64,000 bases of DNA from Toxotes chatareus (GCA_016801885.1 CM028900.1:6851501-6915500), one strand, 5' to 3'; positions 1 to 12,225 are shown, numbered from the stretch's first letter. The notes: generated by a model not told the origin, from the letters alone. Numbers and translations are program-made.

Positions 1-455
1 GAGACTGTTTGCAGAGACAGGAAGTAGATTACTGTGCAAAAAACACAACACGGCACTTTTTGAGAAAAATCAGAATACATACTTTGTGTGTACGGGGGTG
101 TCACATAATATTTGTTAATTTCAGACTATTAATACTGTTTTTCATTTGTAATAAATTATACAAAACAAAGCCATTAGTCACAGCAAACAGGATGCTGCAG
201 AAGAAAATGTATGAATTATAACAGCTTCTGGAATAAAATACTACTTTGAGACATCAAGCTAAGTGTCACTTAACAGTGTCATGAGTGCATCTATTTGTTT
301 TGCAAAAACACAAAACAATACACAACAAACAAACAAAAAAATCACCAGAAACCTCAAGTCAAAAATGTAGTCAATGGCTGGAAGTGAGAATTATGAAAAG
401 CAAGCACCTGTCGTGCTGTAAGACAAAGAGACTGACCCTGCTCACTCTTCAAACA

Positions 456-493
<38 letters not shown>

Positions 494-1412
494 GCGGCAG
501 AGGGATGGGTAGGATATGAATCCCTCGGGCGATGCTTAGTAGGAGCAGCCCTGGCAGGGAGAGAGGTGTGGGCAGATTGTGTATTACCTCAGCAGATAGC
601 CCACAGAGCTCAACACACAGGATCCAACCATGCACTAAATTAGGAACAATAATATTGTACACTTAATTTGCCCAACTCCCCCCTATCTCGTATGATGTGT
701 CTGAGAGTCACCCAGGGGTGTACAGTATGTATTCTCTGGAACTACAGAGGTGTGTGAGAGGATACACAAAGGATCCGTCTGAGTCTCAGAGCAGAGAGAG
801 TGAGGGAGAGACCCCTGTCATCTCAACACACACTCAGCACAGATATTGTATAATGCCAGAGAAATACATTTGTGAAAGTTCTGTACACATATATACATAT
901 TCAGGATCTCTCTCCTCTCCTTGATTTGTGAAAGTATTTAGAAAAATGTTTTGTGAAGTCAGAATATCTTCTATCTGATTTTGGAGAAATTCATTGTTCT
1001 ATTTAAGAATTAAAGTGATGTTTAAACCAGTTTGTAACCCAGGTTAAAATGTAGTAAATATACAGTAAACACCTGATAACGAACTACGAGCAACAGCAGT
1101 TCAGGTGTATGTCGTTTTGTTTTTTTTTTGAGTTATCTGTACATTCTGCATTTGCATCCAAAATTATATTAAAGACAAATAATACAACCATCTTTCACAT
1201 TTCAAGTATACATGTTGATAAATAACTCCTTTTTAGAAAATATTCTTGTATTATTGCATTGTATTGTCTAGTTTGTTTATAAATTGTCTCGGCAGTGAGC
1301 AAATGGGTAGCTATTGTGTACAAAACACAACTATAAAAGAGAGACTAAAATTATTATTTTTTAAATTATAAAATAAGGTGATTTTACTTTTGGCAGAAAA
1401 TGTTCACATTAC
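1..1412 (-). other. clybl: clybl intron 7, partial
   Basis: The intron starts at the donor at 1412-1411 (GTAATG) and runs off the left edge. It holds an (AC)n microsatellite and otherwise unique AT-rich sequence. I looked on the minus strand for the expected GAFTF..GSMIDMP last exon and did not find it. Confidence 0.85.
459..489. repeat. (AC)n microsatellite
   Basis: About 15 uninterrupted AC units. Confidence 0.97.
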
Positions 1413-1537
1413 CTTGCCTTCCTTCTGATGATGGTCAAAAGCAGCAATGAGTTCTTTGGCCCACTGGACCCTCTCCTGATTGGGGGAGAACTCTTCCTGT
1501 ACAGCCTGGATTTGCCCTGGGTGGATAACCTGCTTAC
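1413..1537 (-). CDS. clybl: clybl exon 7: IHP loop and C-terminal helices (last exon in window)
   Basis: The exon encodes residues 271-312. It begins with GKQVIHPGQIQAVQEEFSP and continues through RVQWAKELIAAFDHHQKEGK. KQVIHP.QI is a signature of CitE-like enzymes. Human CLYBL has Asn where this protein has Gly in VIHPGQI. The exon ends in phase 0 (AAG followed by GTAATG) at the point where the human protein goes on to GAFTFQGSMIDMP, the segment with the catalytic Asp (about human residue 320). That final exon is beyond the left edge. The acceptor, ATGCAG, is directly followed by exon bases GTAAGCAG, which themselves resemble a splice donor, although they encode the required Gly-Lys. Confidence 0.97.
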
Positions 1538-2588
1538 CTGCATGCACACACAAAGAAAAATTCAAATAAAATTAGATACATTTGCCCTAAGAAAACAATG
1601 TTCTTAATTGTTGGCACCAAGCTATTAATAACTTAGCCTCCCTAATTTTAACAAAAAAAACTTTTTTATGAAAACAGTTATGCAAACTGCCGCACAAAAA
1701 ATGTTGTGATGGAAAAAATAAAAAGTCTGAGAACTGGGAGGGATTGTTGCTGGCACTTTTCCTGTGAGAGAGGGCAATGACAACACACAGAGGAACGAGA
1801 TAGGAGAAACAGGAAATGCAAAAGCCTAAACCATATGTGTGTGTGTGTGTATGTGTCAGTGTGATCAGTGCCACTGAAGTGAGTCTGAGGTACATCGTGA
1901 CATCGTGAAGGATATCAAGTGTCTCCTCTCTCCTTGCAGCCGTGCTGCCAAGGAGACACTTTGCTGAAAACGCTTAGTTAGACTTCGATATTTGACAGAA
2001 GTCGACTAGAACAGCACAGCGATGATGAAAAGAGTTAGGAGTTAAATAATTAAAAAAAAAGCCAAGGAGATAACACAAAACCAAATACCTGTGATTCAAA
2101 TAATACCTATAACATGTTCAAAAAAGAAAAGACTATTCTGAAGCATCTTTGCTAAAATATTAAATATGAAGGAAATCATTGTGTTTTCTATAAATCAATT
2201 TCTGTGTTGGCCTAAATTTAAAATATATATATATTTCAATAGCAGCACACCTTTACTCAGACAGTTTCAGAAATTACATCTTGTATCCAACTGAAACAGA
2301 AGCTCAACATGGAGTTAAGGCTGTGACACAATCTTCACCCCCACCCTCCTGCTCCCACTCTCTCTCAGTTAAATGTGGGCGAACGCCACAGACATAATCC
2401 CATGTACATTTGCAGATCAAACTTGTAGTGATAAGTTAAGGTTATGAAACGTCTGGTGAGAACGACGGCTCAGCAGCAGCCAGCAGGGGCTCGACACTTT
2501 AGGGCTTAGCTCTGTCGCTGACAACAAATCCTTCAAGGTGGCTGAGCAGGCGGGCTGCACAAGCAAAAAATTTAGCCCACGAGAGAGG

Positions 2589-2661
2589 AGGAGAAGAGGA
2601 GAGGCGAGGAGGGGAGAGGAGGAGAAGAGGAGAGGCAAGGAGGGGAGAGGAGGAGAACAGG
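2589..2661. repeat. 31-bp purine tandem repeat, 2.3 copies
   Basis: The unit of 31 nt beginning AGGAGAAGAGGAGAGG is at 2589-2619 and again at 2620-2650 with a single change (CGAGG to CAAGG), followed by an 11-nt partial third copy with one change. Confidence 0.9.
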
Positions 2662-4925
2662 AGTGTTTGAGGGGGTAACAGGAGAGGAACGGGGAGGAGA
2701 GAATCGACACCCTTCATCCAGCTCCGCTCACCCCAGTTAACCTCAGAAAAACACTCACCACAGCTACACAATCAACGCGCTGCAGTTAAATGCTTGAGCA
2801 ATTACTGACGAGAGAACATCATTCATAAAGTGCAATTTATCATAAACACACACCTTTAAGCGACGTGTGCGTACTACAAAATATGTTCAAAAGCCATTTT
2901 GTGTTTGTGTACATGTGCATGGCTGCTGATGTGTATTTGTTTGTGCAAAGCAGCCAGACTGTAACTGCACATTTTCTGATGGACAAACAGCCTGAGGACT
3001 CCCCAGGGCCACACTGGAGATGTGTATGAGTGTGAGTGCGTGTGTGTTTGTGTTTGTGAGCATGCCTGTGCATCACCTTGCCTGCAGTATTTAAATAACA
3101 AGACTATTTTGGTTCTCCTACTTTTTCTGTGTGAATATTGTGAATCTGTTTCAGTGCAACAACCCGAGTGTGCGCGCGCATGTGTAAGTGTGTGTCTACT
3201 GCATGCATGGAAAAGAGGAAAGATGAGTGTGTCTTCCCTCCTCTGCCACCTGTTTTGCTTCTGGGCCGAGGACAGGAGCATGTTTCCACACAGAAATTGG
3301 CAGGCTTAAAAATACTGTAAGAAGGTCTCTTTGTGTGTATGTGTAGGTGTGTATGCGTGGGGTTGTGTGCGTGTGTCTGTGTAGGACAACAGAAGAATGA
3401 CAGAGCGAAGAAACAGACAGGGTGATTCAGGTGCCCTCAGTTACAACCCATTGGTTCTCTTAAAATGCATCATTCATGCCCTCCAGCCAATCCTGGCCTG
3501 CCATGTGGTGCTGGCATCTCATTGGAGGACTGCTATTTAGCAAAGTGCTCTCAGGCGGATGATGGGCAGGATCCCGGGGATGGAAGTGAAATGTGGTCCT
3601 TGAAAGCAGAGAATTTTGTGGAACCGTTTTATATTTCTGGGAGATAAACATATTTACTAGGATCATTAAGTCATAACAAAAAAAGTTCATAGTTCATAAA
3701 ACAAATTGCTTATAAAGTGAAGATGCTGCAATATTAAATCCTCTGATTAATTACATTCCTCCTCCACAGATTTGATGTCAAGGTTTTGAAGGATTTTGCC
3801 CTCACACTTTCCTGTTTACCAGTAAGAAGCACTGGATGTTTGCGGTTCACCTGTGTGCTCTGTACTCAGAACTAATGGGTGTTGTGTACGGCTTAGGTAG
3901 GGCCAAGGTCAATTACTGCACAGGTAGAAGCCTTTGGCTGCACCTTATTATTGCTTAAGCACACTCGGGCCAGTAATAGCTACTAAGATTATACTGTACA
4001 GAGTGCCCATGGCTTGTAAGCCACTAATCCAGTGCTTTCAAATGTGCTTTCCATATTCCACCATTTATTTCATCAAGTGGTTGCTTCAGTTGATGAGCTT
4101 TTATGCCTTTTACCACATGTAAACAACACCTTGCACTTTCTTCGATGAATTTATTTGTACAAGTCATTCTGATTCAAACGAATATTAACAGAACGCAACA
4201 CCATATTTAAAATATCTGCATACATTTTAGGAACTCATAAAGAGTACGCAAACTATTGCATTTATTTAGGTATTTCATTATAAGTGCATAAAGACAAATG
4301 TTAAATTGCATGACGAGAGGTGAGCAATTCTGATATAAACACACAGAAATGCACATAATCACACAAACACTCACGCAAGCCTGCAGCGCCAGAGAACAGA
4401 GGTGGCAAATGAGGTCACCTGGAAAATCAGCTTCTGTATGAGACAGCAAGAAGCTCACCTCCAAGATGATTTGTGAAGTGCAGGTAACGTATGTCTAGGC
4501 CAGTGCAACATGGAGAGTGTGTTCTGGGATTCACAATTTCATGTGCCTCTTTTTCTTTCGTGTCTGAAAGCTGACTAATGCCTGACCCTGTTCTGTTAAT
4601 TCAATAATCCCACAATGGAAGACAAGAAAATCTAAAGATCATAGCACAGTGAACAAAACAATATTTTATGATTTGTTTTCACAATTTAAGTGATTTTACT
4701 CTACAGTATGTCTCATTTTGAATTAATCAGTCTTCAAGGGATGAAAATACAAATACAACAAATATTCTGCACTGAAGGAAGAAATGACTAAAATATCCAC
4801 TTTGGAACAGGCTGTCCTGCCTTCTGTGGTCTGTTACATGCAGTGTGCAGGGCAAAGACACACAGACACATTCTGAAAGCGTTGCCTGGCTACAGACACA
4901 CACAGAGAGCTGTTAAAGTAGGCGC

Positions 4926-5560
4926 TAGGGGTCGACAGATTATCGGCCTGGCCGATTATTGGATCCGATATGCAGCATTTTTACGATTATCGGAATTTTT
5001 TTCTCGATTGAAGATAAAATAAATGAATTTAAAAATGCCTCTTGCCATCTGTAGTCACAACTCTGGGGTCTCGAGCAATGTCTTGCCTACAGCGTTATCT
5101 GATTGGTTCCACATAGCAAGTATCAACCTATCAACAACGAAGGCTACTGTGCCACAGACAGGCACAGAGGAAAGTATTTACAGACTGAAGCATCTCTGAT
5201 GAGCAAGCGGAGATGTGTTTCGAAGGGAAGGTAGCAGATATTGCAATAACCATCACAATCTTATGATCTATTTCTGTGATGACAAACATCTCCAGTTTCC
5301 CAGTTACCCTTAAAATAACCAAATAATGCACTTTATTGCAGTGGTATACAATTAACTATACCAAGATGTAGTGATAGCTAAGTCTTTCAGTAACATTGGT
5401 GCCAGTACAACTAGAACTTTTTTTATTTTTACACATGATAGGTAGACAGTGGTCATAGTAACGTAAACTTACGTTGAGTCTTATTGAGCTAACTTGAATG
5501 CGATAGCGAATATCAAGAAGTTCACTTGTTGATCAATTATTTAGTCAGCTGAGTAGCAAA
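4926..5560. mobile_element. hAT-like non-autonomous DNA transposon relic
   Basis: The stretch begins TAGGGGTCGACAGATTATCGG and goes on with repeated TATCGG/CCGAT words, including the perfect 7+1+7 palindrome ATCGGCC-T-GGCCGAT at 4942-4956. It resembles a repeat common in teleost genomes whose ends are built of such TATCGG motifs. I found no matching inverted terminus on the right, so the right boundary is a guess and the element may be truncated. Confidence 0.5.
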
Positions 5561-6372
5561 AAAAAATGATATGGGCTATAACGTTCTGTCTTACATGTCT
5601 CTTACCAGGGCCAGTCATTCTCTTAGTCTCAACCCACAGCCATTAGTGACATTACTGAAGTGTGTCCTGAAGCACTCAGACTCCTTTTCTTGTAGGGAAG
5701 TGCAGGATATTGTTGTCATAGACTTTAGATGTAATGGAACTGCATCTAAGGCCTGTGTTATTCCATACATGGACAACATAGATGGTGTACAGCTGTAAGT
5801 GTTGAATAGCCTTCTTTTGAATGACATGTTCTCTCCTATCACATGTTAATGTATAACATTTAAATGACTAAAACCAACTAAAGGCTTTCCAAAGCTGTTT
5901 TGCTGCAATAAACGAACCATAATCGTGCGTTAAGTATATGTCAGCCTGCGTCCCCATTTTTAACCCTATCACTCTCTCTCTCTAAACCCTCACGGCAGAT
6001 GAGTGCATTAAAGAAAAGGTCAAAAGTGCAATATGGGAGCATTACACTCAAAAGAGCACCAGGGAAGGCAGTCTGCAATTCATAAAGCAAGACATTGAGC
6101 AAGACATGGTAACAGAGGAAAGGAGGAATGAAAACTGTTGGATTGCCTGAGTGACGCTTGCAACAGAAAGCTGAAGGAAGTCTGTCATTGTGCCATAGGG
6201 AGAAGTTAAGAATATATGGGATGCAATTAAAGAACAACAAATGGGAATGACGTGAAGCAGCTGAAGAAATGGCAGGTATCTGGGGAGGACAGATGTGTTG
6301 AGATCAGGACTTGAAGGGACATTACTTAATGGGACAGGGGCCTATTTGAGATGCACAGAGCAGGAACTTTAC

Positions 6373-6540
6373 CTGTAAAGCCCATGAGAGCTCCCTCTCT
6401 GGCCTGCCTCCTCAACCCCTCCACGTCTTTGTAGTCAATGTAGACCAGGTCAATAGCCTGCAGTCCAAATGCTTTGGTGGTCACAACCACCTTCTGCCTG
6501 GCGTAGAGGAGCTCCCTGGCATCCTTAGTCCGTGTGGCAC
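6373..6540 (-). CDS. clybl: clybl exon 6: barrel helix and LVYIDYKD strand
   Basis: The exon encodes residues 215-270 plus one base of codon 271. It includes GATRTKDARELLYARQKVVV, TKAFGLQAIDLVYIDYKD and LRRQAREGALMGFTG. The segments LLYARQK, KAFGLQAIDLVYID and REGA.MGFTG match the human enzyme almost exactly. Gly-Phe-(Thr/Ser)-Gly-Lys is the family motif before the IHP loop that closes on CoA. The acceptor is CTTCTTGAG before GTGCCA and the donor is TTTACAG followed by GTAAAG. Phase 1 enters and leaves, consistent with exons 5 and 7. There is no stop or frameshift. Confidence 0.97.
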
Positions 6541-7220
6541 CTCAAGAAGAAGTATGGAGTTACACACAGCATGTACATAGGTCACATCAGTCAAGATCTC
6601 AAAGACGCAAGGTGGTGTTCAAGGAAATAAGAGGTTCAGAAGAGGTGAAATGTTGACAGATGATGAACAGATGAATGAAAGAATGAGAGAAGCCAGAACA
6701 GCAATTACAGTGATAAACAGTGTGTGAGTCTCTCTTCTTTTCATGTCAAAGTACATCGTCAAGTCTGGCATTTGAATATTTCTTCTTTTATCAGAAAACT
6801 TGCAAACCTTCCTGACCATCAGTAAAAATCTTTAGATTCTGCTGATAAATCCTGCTGACTGTATGTCAGGACAATAGGAAATACTACATACTGCATGGTA
6901 CATGTAATCAGTGTAAGTGTGTACTGAAATAGAAAATAATGGACTTGGTAGAGGAAATGCACCTTTATTATTTTTGTATCAGGACATTTCATTTTGTATT
7001 ATCTCTCACATCCAGAAATCATCACATATATAGAAATTCTGTATTTGTAACCACATTTCCTGTAAGTCTATAATAATTTATTCTAAGTATGGAAAGAGTG
7101 AGTGATCTGTGAGACACATGTATTTAAAGTGCTCTAAGTCCCATGGGACAAAAAAAAAGAGAATAGCACAGTTGTAGCCACCAAAGGGAGAGAACGTTAA
7201 TCAGACAGTGTAACAGCTAC
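6541..7220 (-). other. clybl: clybl intron 5
   Basis: A 680-nt intron of unique AT-rich sequence; nothing further recognised. Confidence 0.92.
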
Positions 7221-7314
7221 CTATGCTGGCACAGAAGTCATCAGAGCCAAACACCACACCGTCATGGTGAAGGCCAACCCTGGGAGCAAGACGACGGATT
7301 TCCTCACACACCGC
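7221..7314 (-). CDS. clybl: clybl exon 5: second metal-binding acidic motif
   Basis: The exon encodes residues 184-214 plus one base of codon 215. It reads AVCEEIRRLAPRVGL and then HHDGVVFGSDDFCASI. The second Asp of GSDDF (residue 209) lines up with the family's metal-binding Asp, about 204 in the human enzyme, where the motif is GGEDF. The substitutions Ser for Gly, Asp for Glu, and Cys for Arg after the Phe are visible, but the essential Asp is kept. The acceptor is TTCTCTCCAG before GCGG and the donor is ATAG followed by GTAGCT, leaving phase 1. The frame is too short between stops to stand out alone, so this exon was found by reading the translation between splice sites. Confidence 0.95.
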
Positions 7315-8409
7315 CTGGAGAGAATATAAGTATATTAGCATAATACAGGGTGACTAAAGTGACACAGACACAAAGAGAGAAAGAAGAAATGTTGGACATC
7401 TTGGCTTACATACTGCTGAATAAATCTAATTATACTACAATATTCCTACAGTAGTTCAAACTGCATACGCTTCTGTGTTTCCTCTGAAGTCAGAAAAACA
7501 TCCATCATCACACTAAATTCTGTTCAATAAATATGCCAATAAACAGATATCTGCCAAACCCTAACCTTCATTCCAGCTTTGTTTCCACTAAATGCTGAAA
7601 GCTAGCATTGCCTTTTTGGTCAGACTTCTGCCCGGTTTACTTATTCCACGACCACATATTTCCTGCTTTAAATGTTAGTGTGGTTTATTAGAGACTGTAT
7701 TTCATTTAAGTTCTTATACAGCTGTGTTAAGACAATATTAATTACAGAAGCATACTTTTGTTAAAAGAAAAAAAAAGATTTTACAGGAAATTTTGTTCAT
7801 GTTTATCAAAGAGAGACACTGAAATATAAGTTTGGTATTGGTATTACCTTGTACTGAAAAATGTTAAACAATAACAGGTCTTATTGCTAAGATAAGCTAC
7901 TGGCCACCGTTAATATCAAATAAGCAAAGTAGAATAAAAAATAAAAATAAAAAAAATAAATCTGGAATGTGATAGTCTGTAGTGAAGACTGTGAAACAAT
8001 AAGAACACGTCTCCTGCTTTTGTTGGCCTCCAAATTAATTTCACCACTAGCTGTGCCACAGCGATTTTTTTCATGCTTGTAACCTGGGGTTCAGTCTGGG
8101 CAAAGATACAGGGTGTTCTCAAGAAAGCACACAGAGGCACCCCCTGTCATCAAAACACACACTCACAACCACAAACACAGTCACAGAATTGGAGTAGAGG
8201 ACTAAAAGACATATCAAAAGAAAGAAGGACAGCTTGTTTCTCCCCAAATGCCCAAAACCATGCCCTTTTCCCCATGTAGCTGAAGGTCGTGCTGTACTAT
8301 AACAGGAACTGCTTTGATGCTTGCCAAAATATCATTAAGAACTTTTCCACTATGATGATATTAAAACAGTTCTAATTAAAAAATGTCAGCATGTCTGGAA
8401 AGGGATAGA

Positions 8410-8461
<52 letters not shown>

Positions 8462-8655
8462 AAGGAAACAAAAAAAAAGCAAAAAAAGGCTCAAAAGGCT
8501 CATTTTGAGAGACTGTCCGAAAGCTTTGAATCCCTTTCATTTTGGACACGTGGAGTGCTCCACTCGCTGATGCAGTCTTTAATCTAAAACGAACAATGGA
8601 GAAACAGCAAAATGTCTTACGCAGGCAGTTTTTGGGGGGTTTGTTTGTAATTTAC
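7315..8655 (-). other. clybl: clybl intron 4
   Basis: A 1.34-kb intron with a compound CA/GA microsatellite near 8409 and short A-rich runs; nothing else recognised. Confidence 0.92.
8409..8462. repeat. compound (AC)n(AG)n microsatellite
   Basis: About nine AC units run directly into an AG tract with one GC interruption. Confidence 0.95.
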
Positions 8656-8757
8656 CTTAAAATTGAGCAGGCCCACAGCGGTTTCCACAAAGGTGATCAG
8701 GCGAATGGGTTCTGTCAGTGGCTGTCCTTTCAAGTTGTGCTGAAACCTGTCAACAAA
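8656..8757 (-). CDS. clybl: clybl exon 4: Mg-binding glutamate motif FVETA
   Basis: The exon encodes residues 150-183 (34 codons, phase 0-0), starting FVDRFQHNLKGQPLTEPIRL and ending ITFVETAVGLLNFK. The glutamate of FVETA is residue 174 here and corresponds to the Mg2+-coordinating Glu of human CLYBL (about residue 169). The GLLNFK end matches the human exon boundary. The acceptor is GTGTGTTAAG before TTTGTTG, and its polypyrimidine tract is weak because the upstream intron is mixed GT-rich and A-rich. The donor is TTTAAG followed by GTAAAT. The reading frame stays open on both sides, so the boundaries rest on splice consensus and similarity. Confidence 0.97.
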
Positions 8758-10199
8758 CTTAACACACAAGGACAATCTCATGAACAGCTCATTAACAACA
8801 CCCACTGTTTCTGTGAATAGAAAACAATAAACCTCCAAATAATCACAATGAATTAATTTGTTCTTACTACTCAGTACAATCATTGTCATTGCATTCATCA
8901 GATGTTTGTGTGTTGTTGGAGCACATATATTCTCTGTGGCGTTTGCTGTTACAAAAATAGTTAGTCAGACGTATGATCAGCTTGAATCCATTTGTAGTAG
9001 TGTTGATAATGTTCTTCAAGAAAACATGATGTCTTGGAGGAAGGTATTTCTGTTCAAGTTCCTGCTCTTCTGTAATGGTTGAGTGTCGGTGCCTCCCTCA
9101 GTGGACCTAATCAGCACTTTATTACTTATATGAATGAGAAAAACTGGAAACTCATACTCAGATACTGAGCTATTGTGTCAAAGTGAATTTAAAACTGGAA
9201 GAAAAAATGTTCAGCAGTAACGATATGACACATCTTTCAAAATTCACTGTGGGGTAAGACAGACAGAGCGGAGAAAAAAGAAATCTTATTGTTCAAAAAC
9301 TCACTTTTGATAAGAATCTTGACACCTTTATTACCTACACTGTTCCCATTGCAGTCCTTATTCAGAGACACATCTATGGGGGTTCAAATAGCAGAAAAAG
9401 CGAGCACAGGAGAGCAGCAACAAAAGCGAGTGAAATGAAATATTTTACATTATCACCAGGGTTCCCCCATCGTCTGAAGTCTTCTGCTCTACCTTCTTTC
9501 AGAGGCTCTGCACAACTACAGCATGTGCTCCCCTGAGAGTGTGTGCACACATGTAAATGTGCACTTGCACGCATGAGCACATGCATACACACACCAAAAC
9601 CAAAGAAGAAACAAAAAACCAAAAAGGGGAGAAGAAACAAGATTTGGAATGTCTGTGAGTGTGTTTTACTCCTACATTATTCTGTTTTGCATCCCCCCTC
9701 CATGGTAGGGAACAGGGAGACTGGAGCAACAATCAGAGTGTGATGTGACACTTTGCTGAGGCCTTTATTCTGCATGACTCCTGCTAATATGCAAGCTCAC
9801 CTAAGTAGGGCTTTAAAACCAAGTTTAATTCTTTGAAGACCAAAGCATTCCAATTTTTTCCAACAGACCAGTTCACAGCTAGCCCTGGACTGCCAGTGGG
9901 GTAGCCCAAATTCCTAAATCTATCATCTGGAAACACACAAAAGCCCCCTTCGTCAGATATTTCCTTTCAAAGCCAGGCCAAAAAAAAAAAGGTGTTAAAA
10001 AAAGCTCAGAGTAGAAATGTCTAACTCCATGTCCCCCCCTTCTTCTCCTTTTTCTCGCTCCCTCTTTGACACACCAGGAAAAAGACAGATATAAATAACC
10101 TCAGGTACAGCACTGCTATTTTTCTAAATGAAGAGCAAAATAACCCCCATGCTCGTACTCACCACTCTTGTTCTCAAAACTGAAAGAGTGGGCCTCCAT

Positions 10200-10400
10200 T
10201 GAAGGATTTCAAAAATAGGGGCAATTTTAATCATCTCTCCATTCAATCTCAGTTGGATAAATCATATCTGAGAGATTTGCATAAATACAAACCATCAAAG
10301 ACTTTTCATCTTCAAAGAGGTTTTCAAGACCCAATAGGCTTTGTACTGTAATCATCTGAGGTCACAACCCTGTGGGAGCAAGGCTGCTATGGCAACATAA
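10200..10400. promoter_or_regulatory. candidate regulatory cluster in intron 3
   Basis: A perfect POU octamer ATTTGCAT (10275-10282), a TCF/LEF-type ATCAAAG (10294-10300) with a second TTCAAAG nearby, several AATCAT words, and an RFX-like GCTATGGCAAC near 10386-10396 lie within 200 nt. Motif clustering is the only evidence. Confidence 0.25.
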
Positions 10401-10455
10401 AAACTAACGCTGGGGGCTTAGCATAATATCCCCCCCTCCTTCGCAAACACAGGAA

Positions 10456-10474
10456 GGGGGGGGGGGGGGGGGGG
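10456..10474. repeat. G19 homopolymer
   Basis: Nineteen consecutive G on the plus strand, preceded by GGAA. Confidence 0.95.
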
Positions 10475-11867
10475 TGTCCGAGAAGGAGTGTGAAAAGAGG
10501 GTGTAGATAAACCTATTTCTGTGACAGAGGAAACTAGCTAGATATGGCCCATTGCGGGGAAACCTAGCTGATATTACACACAGAGATTACCACCACTACA
10601 CTGTGCCACGCAAACCCTAACAAGGCTGCCGCGAGTCGGCTGTTTAGATTCTGCTGAAGGAAAACAAATGACAGCTCAATGCGCCACCACTGGCTAAAAA
10701 GCTTCCAAGGTTCTTTGATTACATGTTTCTGTCCTTTTGCTGTATTCTCCTCTTCAGCTATTATACACTTTGAGGACCTGATTTACACTGCATAAGAGGC
10801 ACTACAGTCCTTGGTCACTGTTCTTCTGGTGCATACGGCAACCATTAGCTGTCAATGGCTCTCAAAACTAGGACCCTTTAAGATGTTATTCACTACTGAA
10901 CTGAAAAAAGGAAAAGAAAAAAGAAGAAATAACACCTCTTCTTGCCATTCAAAGCCACGCTACAAACAAGCCTTCTGACAATTTCACCACCCAATCATGA
11001 AAAGAGAAGGAGGGAGAGATGGAGCTAGTGAAAGGAGGCTATAGTGGGACAAGTTTCAATTAATTTTCTTCAAAAGGGGGCCAGATTAAATGTTTCCGGC
11101 CTGCTGAAGTGTTCATTTCACAGAGGGGAAGCGGAGAAAGGGATGAGGGGAGGGGACAGGAGGAGGAGTAGAGGAGGAGGAGCAGGACAGGGTGCGATTC
11201 TTTTGGTCCCAGTGCACACCAAATAGTGTGGTGGGCAAAGAATGCACATGGCTCCGAATCTGTGTGAGAATTGTCCTCAGACAAAGGAGGGAGTTACGCC
11301 TGTTATAGCCCAATAAGGCCTGTCAGTCACACAAGGGCTGGGGGAGAGGAGAAAGGCAGAGCTAAAGATTTCCGCACAAAGGGAAACAAGCAAGTCCATC
11401 TTTTAGCGACAAATCAGTCTGGAGGTTCCTGTGCTAATATCAATAAAAAGGGAGAAAAATAAACAAGTCAGGGATTTACTACACTGCCTTAGTGTGGGGG
11501 AAAAAAAAAAAAAATCAGACACATGCTTACAACACGGACACATGAATACACACACACATACACACAGAAAAGCATGTGCAAAGCAGACACAGCAAAAGCT
11601 GAGAGGGACAAAGGTAAGATTAAATGGGCATACATGAAAGAATCAAGGTCCCATCCAGAGCTCCAAACTTGACTTTGTTTCAGCAGCACACATGCACCTG
11701 CTAATGAAGAAATACACTGCAAAACACACTGTAAATCTAATGCGAAAACAGTGCACAGTGCACTTACAGGCATTTCTCCTGAAATGTACCAACATGAGGA
11801 GCTGACTTAAAGAAACATAAGCCAATACACATATTAGATCTCTAAACGTGCTTGCTGTGATTTTCAG

Positions 11868-11916
11868 TATAATAATAATAACAACAACAATAATAATAAT
11901 AATAATAATAATAATA
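11868..11916. repeat. (AAT)n / (AAC)n microsatellite
   Basis: AAT units interrupted by three AAC units. Confidence 0.93.
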
Positions 11917-12127
11917 GGTGGTATCCAAGCTTATTTCATGCACAACAGAAGTTCTTTTTTTAAGTGAGGAAAAGCAGCAAAAGAAGAAACGACTGAGCTG
12001 AGGGAGAGAATTAGTGAACACCTGTCACCAATTATAGTTGGAAGAAAGAAAGGGCAGCAGGAAATAGACATGTTCTAATTAAAACCACTAGTTAAAAACT
12101 TCCTGCTCCTGCCCTAGACCATGTTTT

Positions 12128-12180
12128 GTGGGTGTGTGTGTATATGTGTATATGCATATGCATATATATATATATAAATT

Positions 12181-12211
<31 letters not shown>

Positions 12212-12225
12212 ATGCGTGCGTGAAT
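12128..12225. repeat. compound GT / AT microsatellite
   Basis: GT units, then TATATGCATATGCATATATATA, then TATATA and a second GT tract. Confidence 0.9.

Larger units (their letters stand above)
1538..6372 (-). other. clybl: clybl intron 6
   Basis: This 4.8-kb intron contains a purine-rich tandem duplication (2589-2661), GT-rich simple sequence around 3014-3060 and 3330-3385, and a hAT-like repeat relic beginning near 4926. No other coding exon was recognised. Confidence 0.9.

Noticed and set aside
1..1412. Search for the last clybl exon (GAFTF..GSMIDMP)
   Set aside because: No matching reading found on the minus strand; the exon must lie beyond the left edge.
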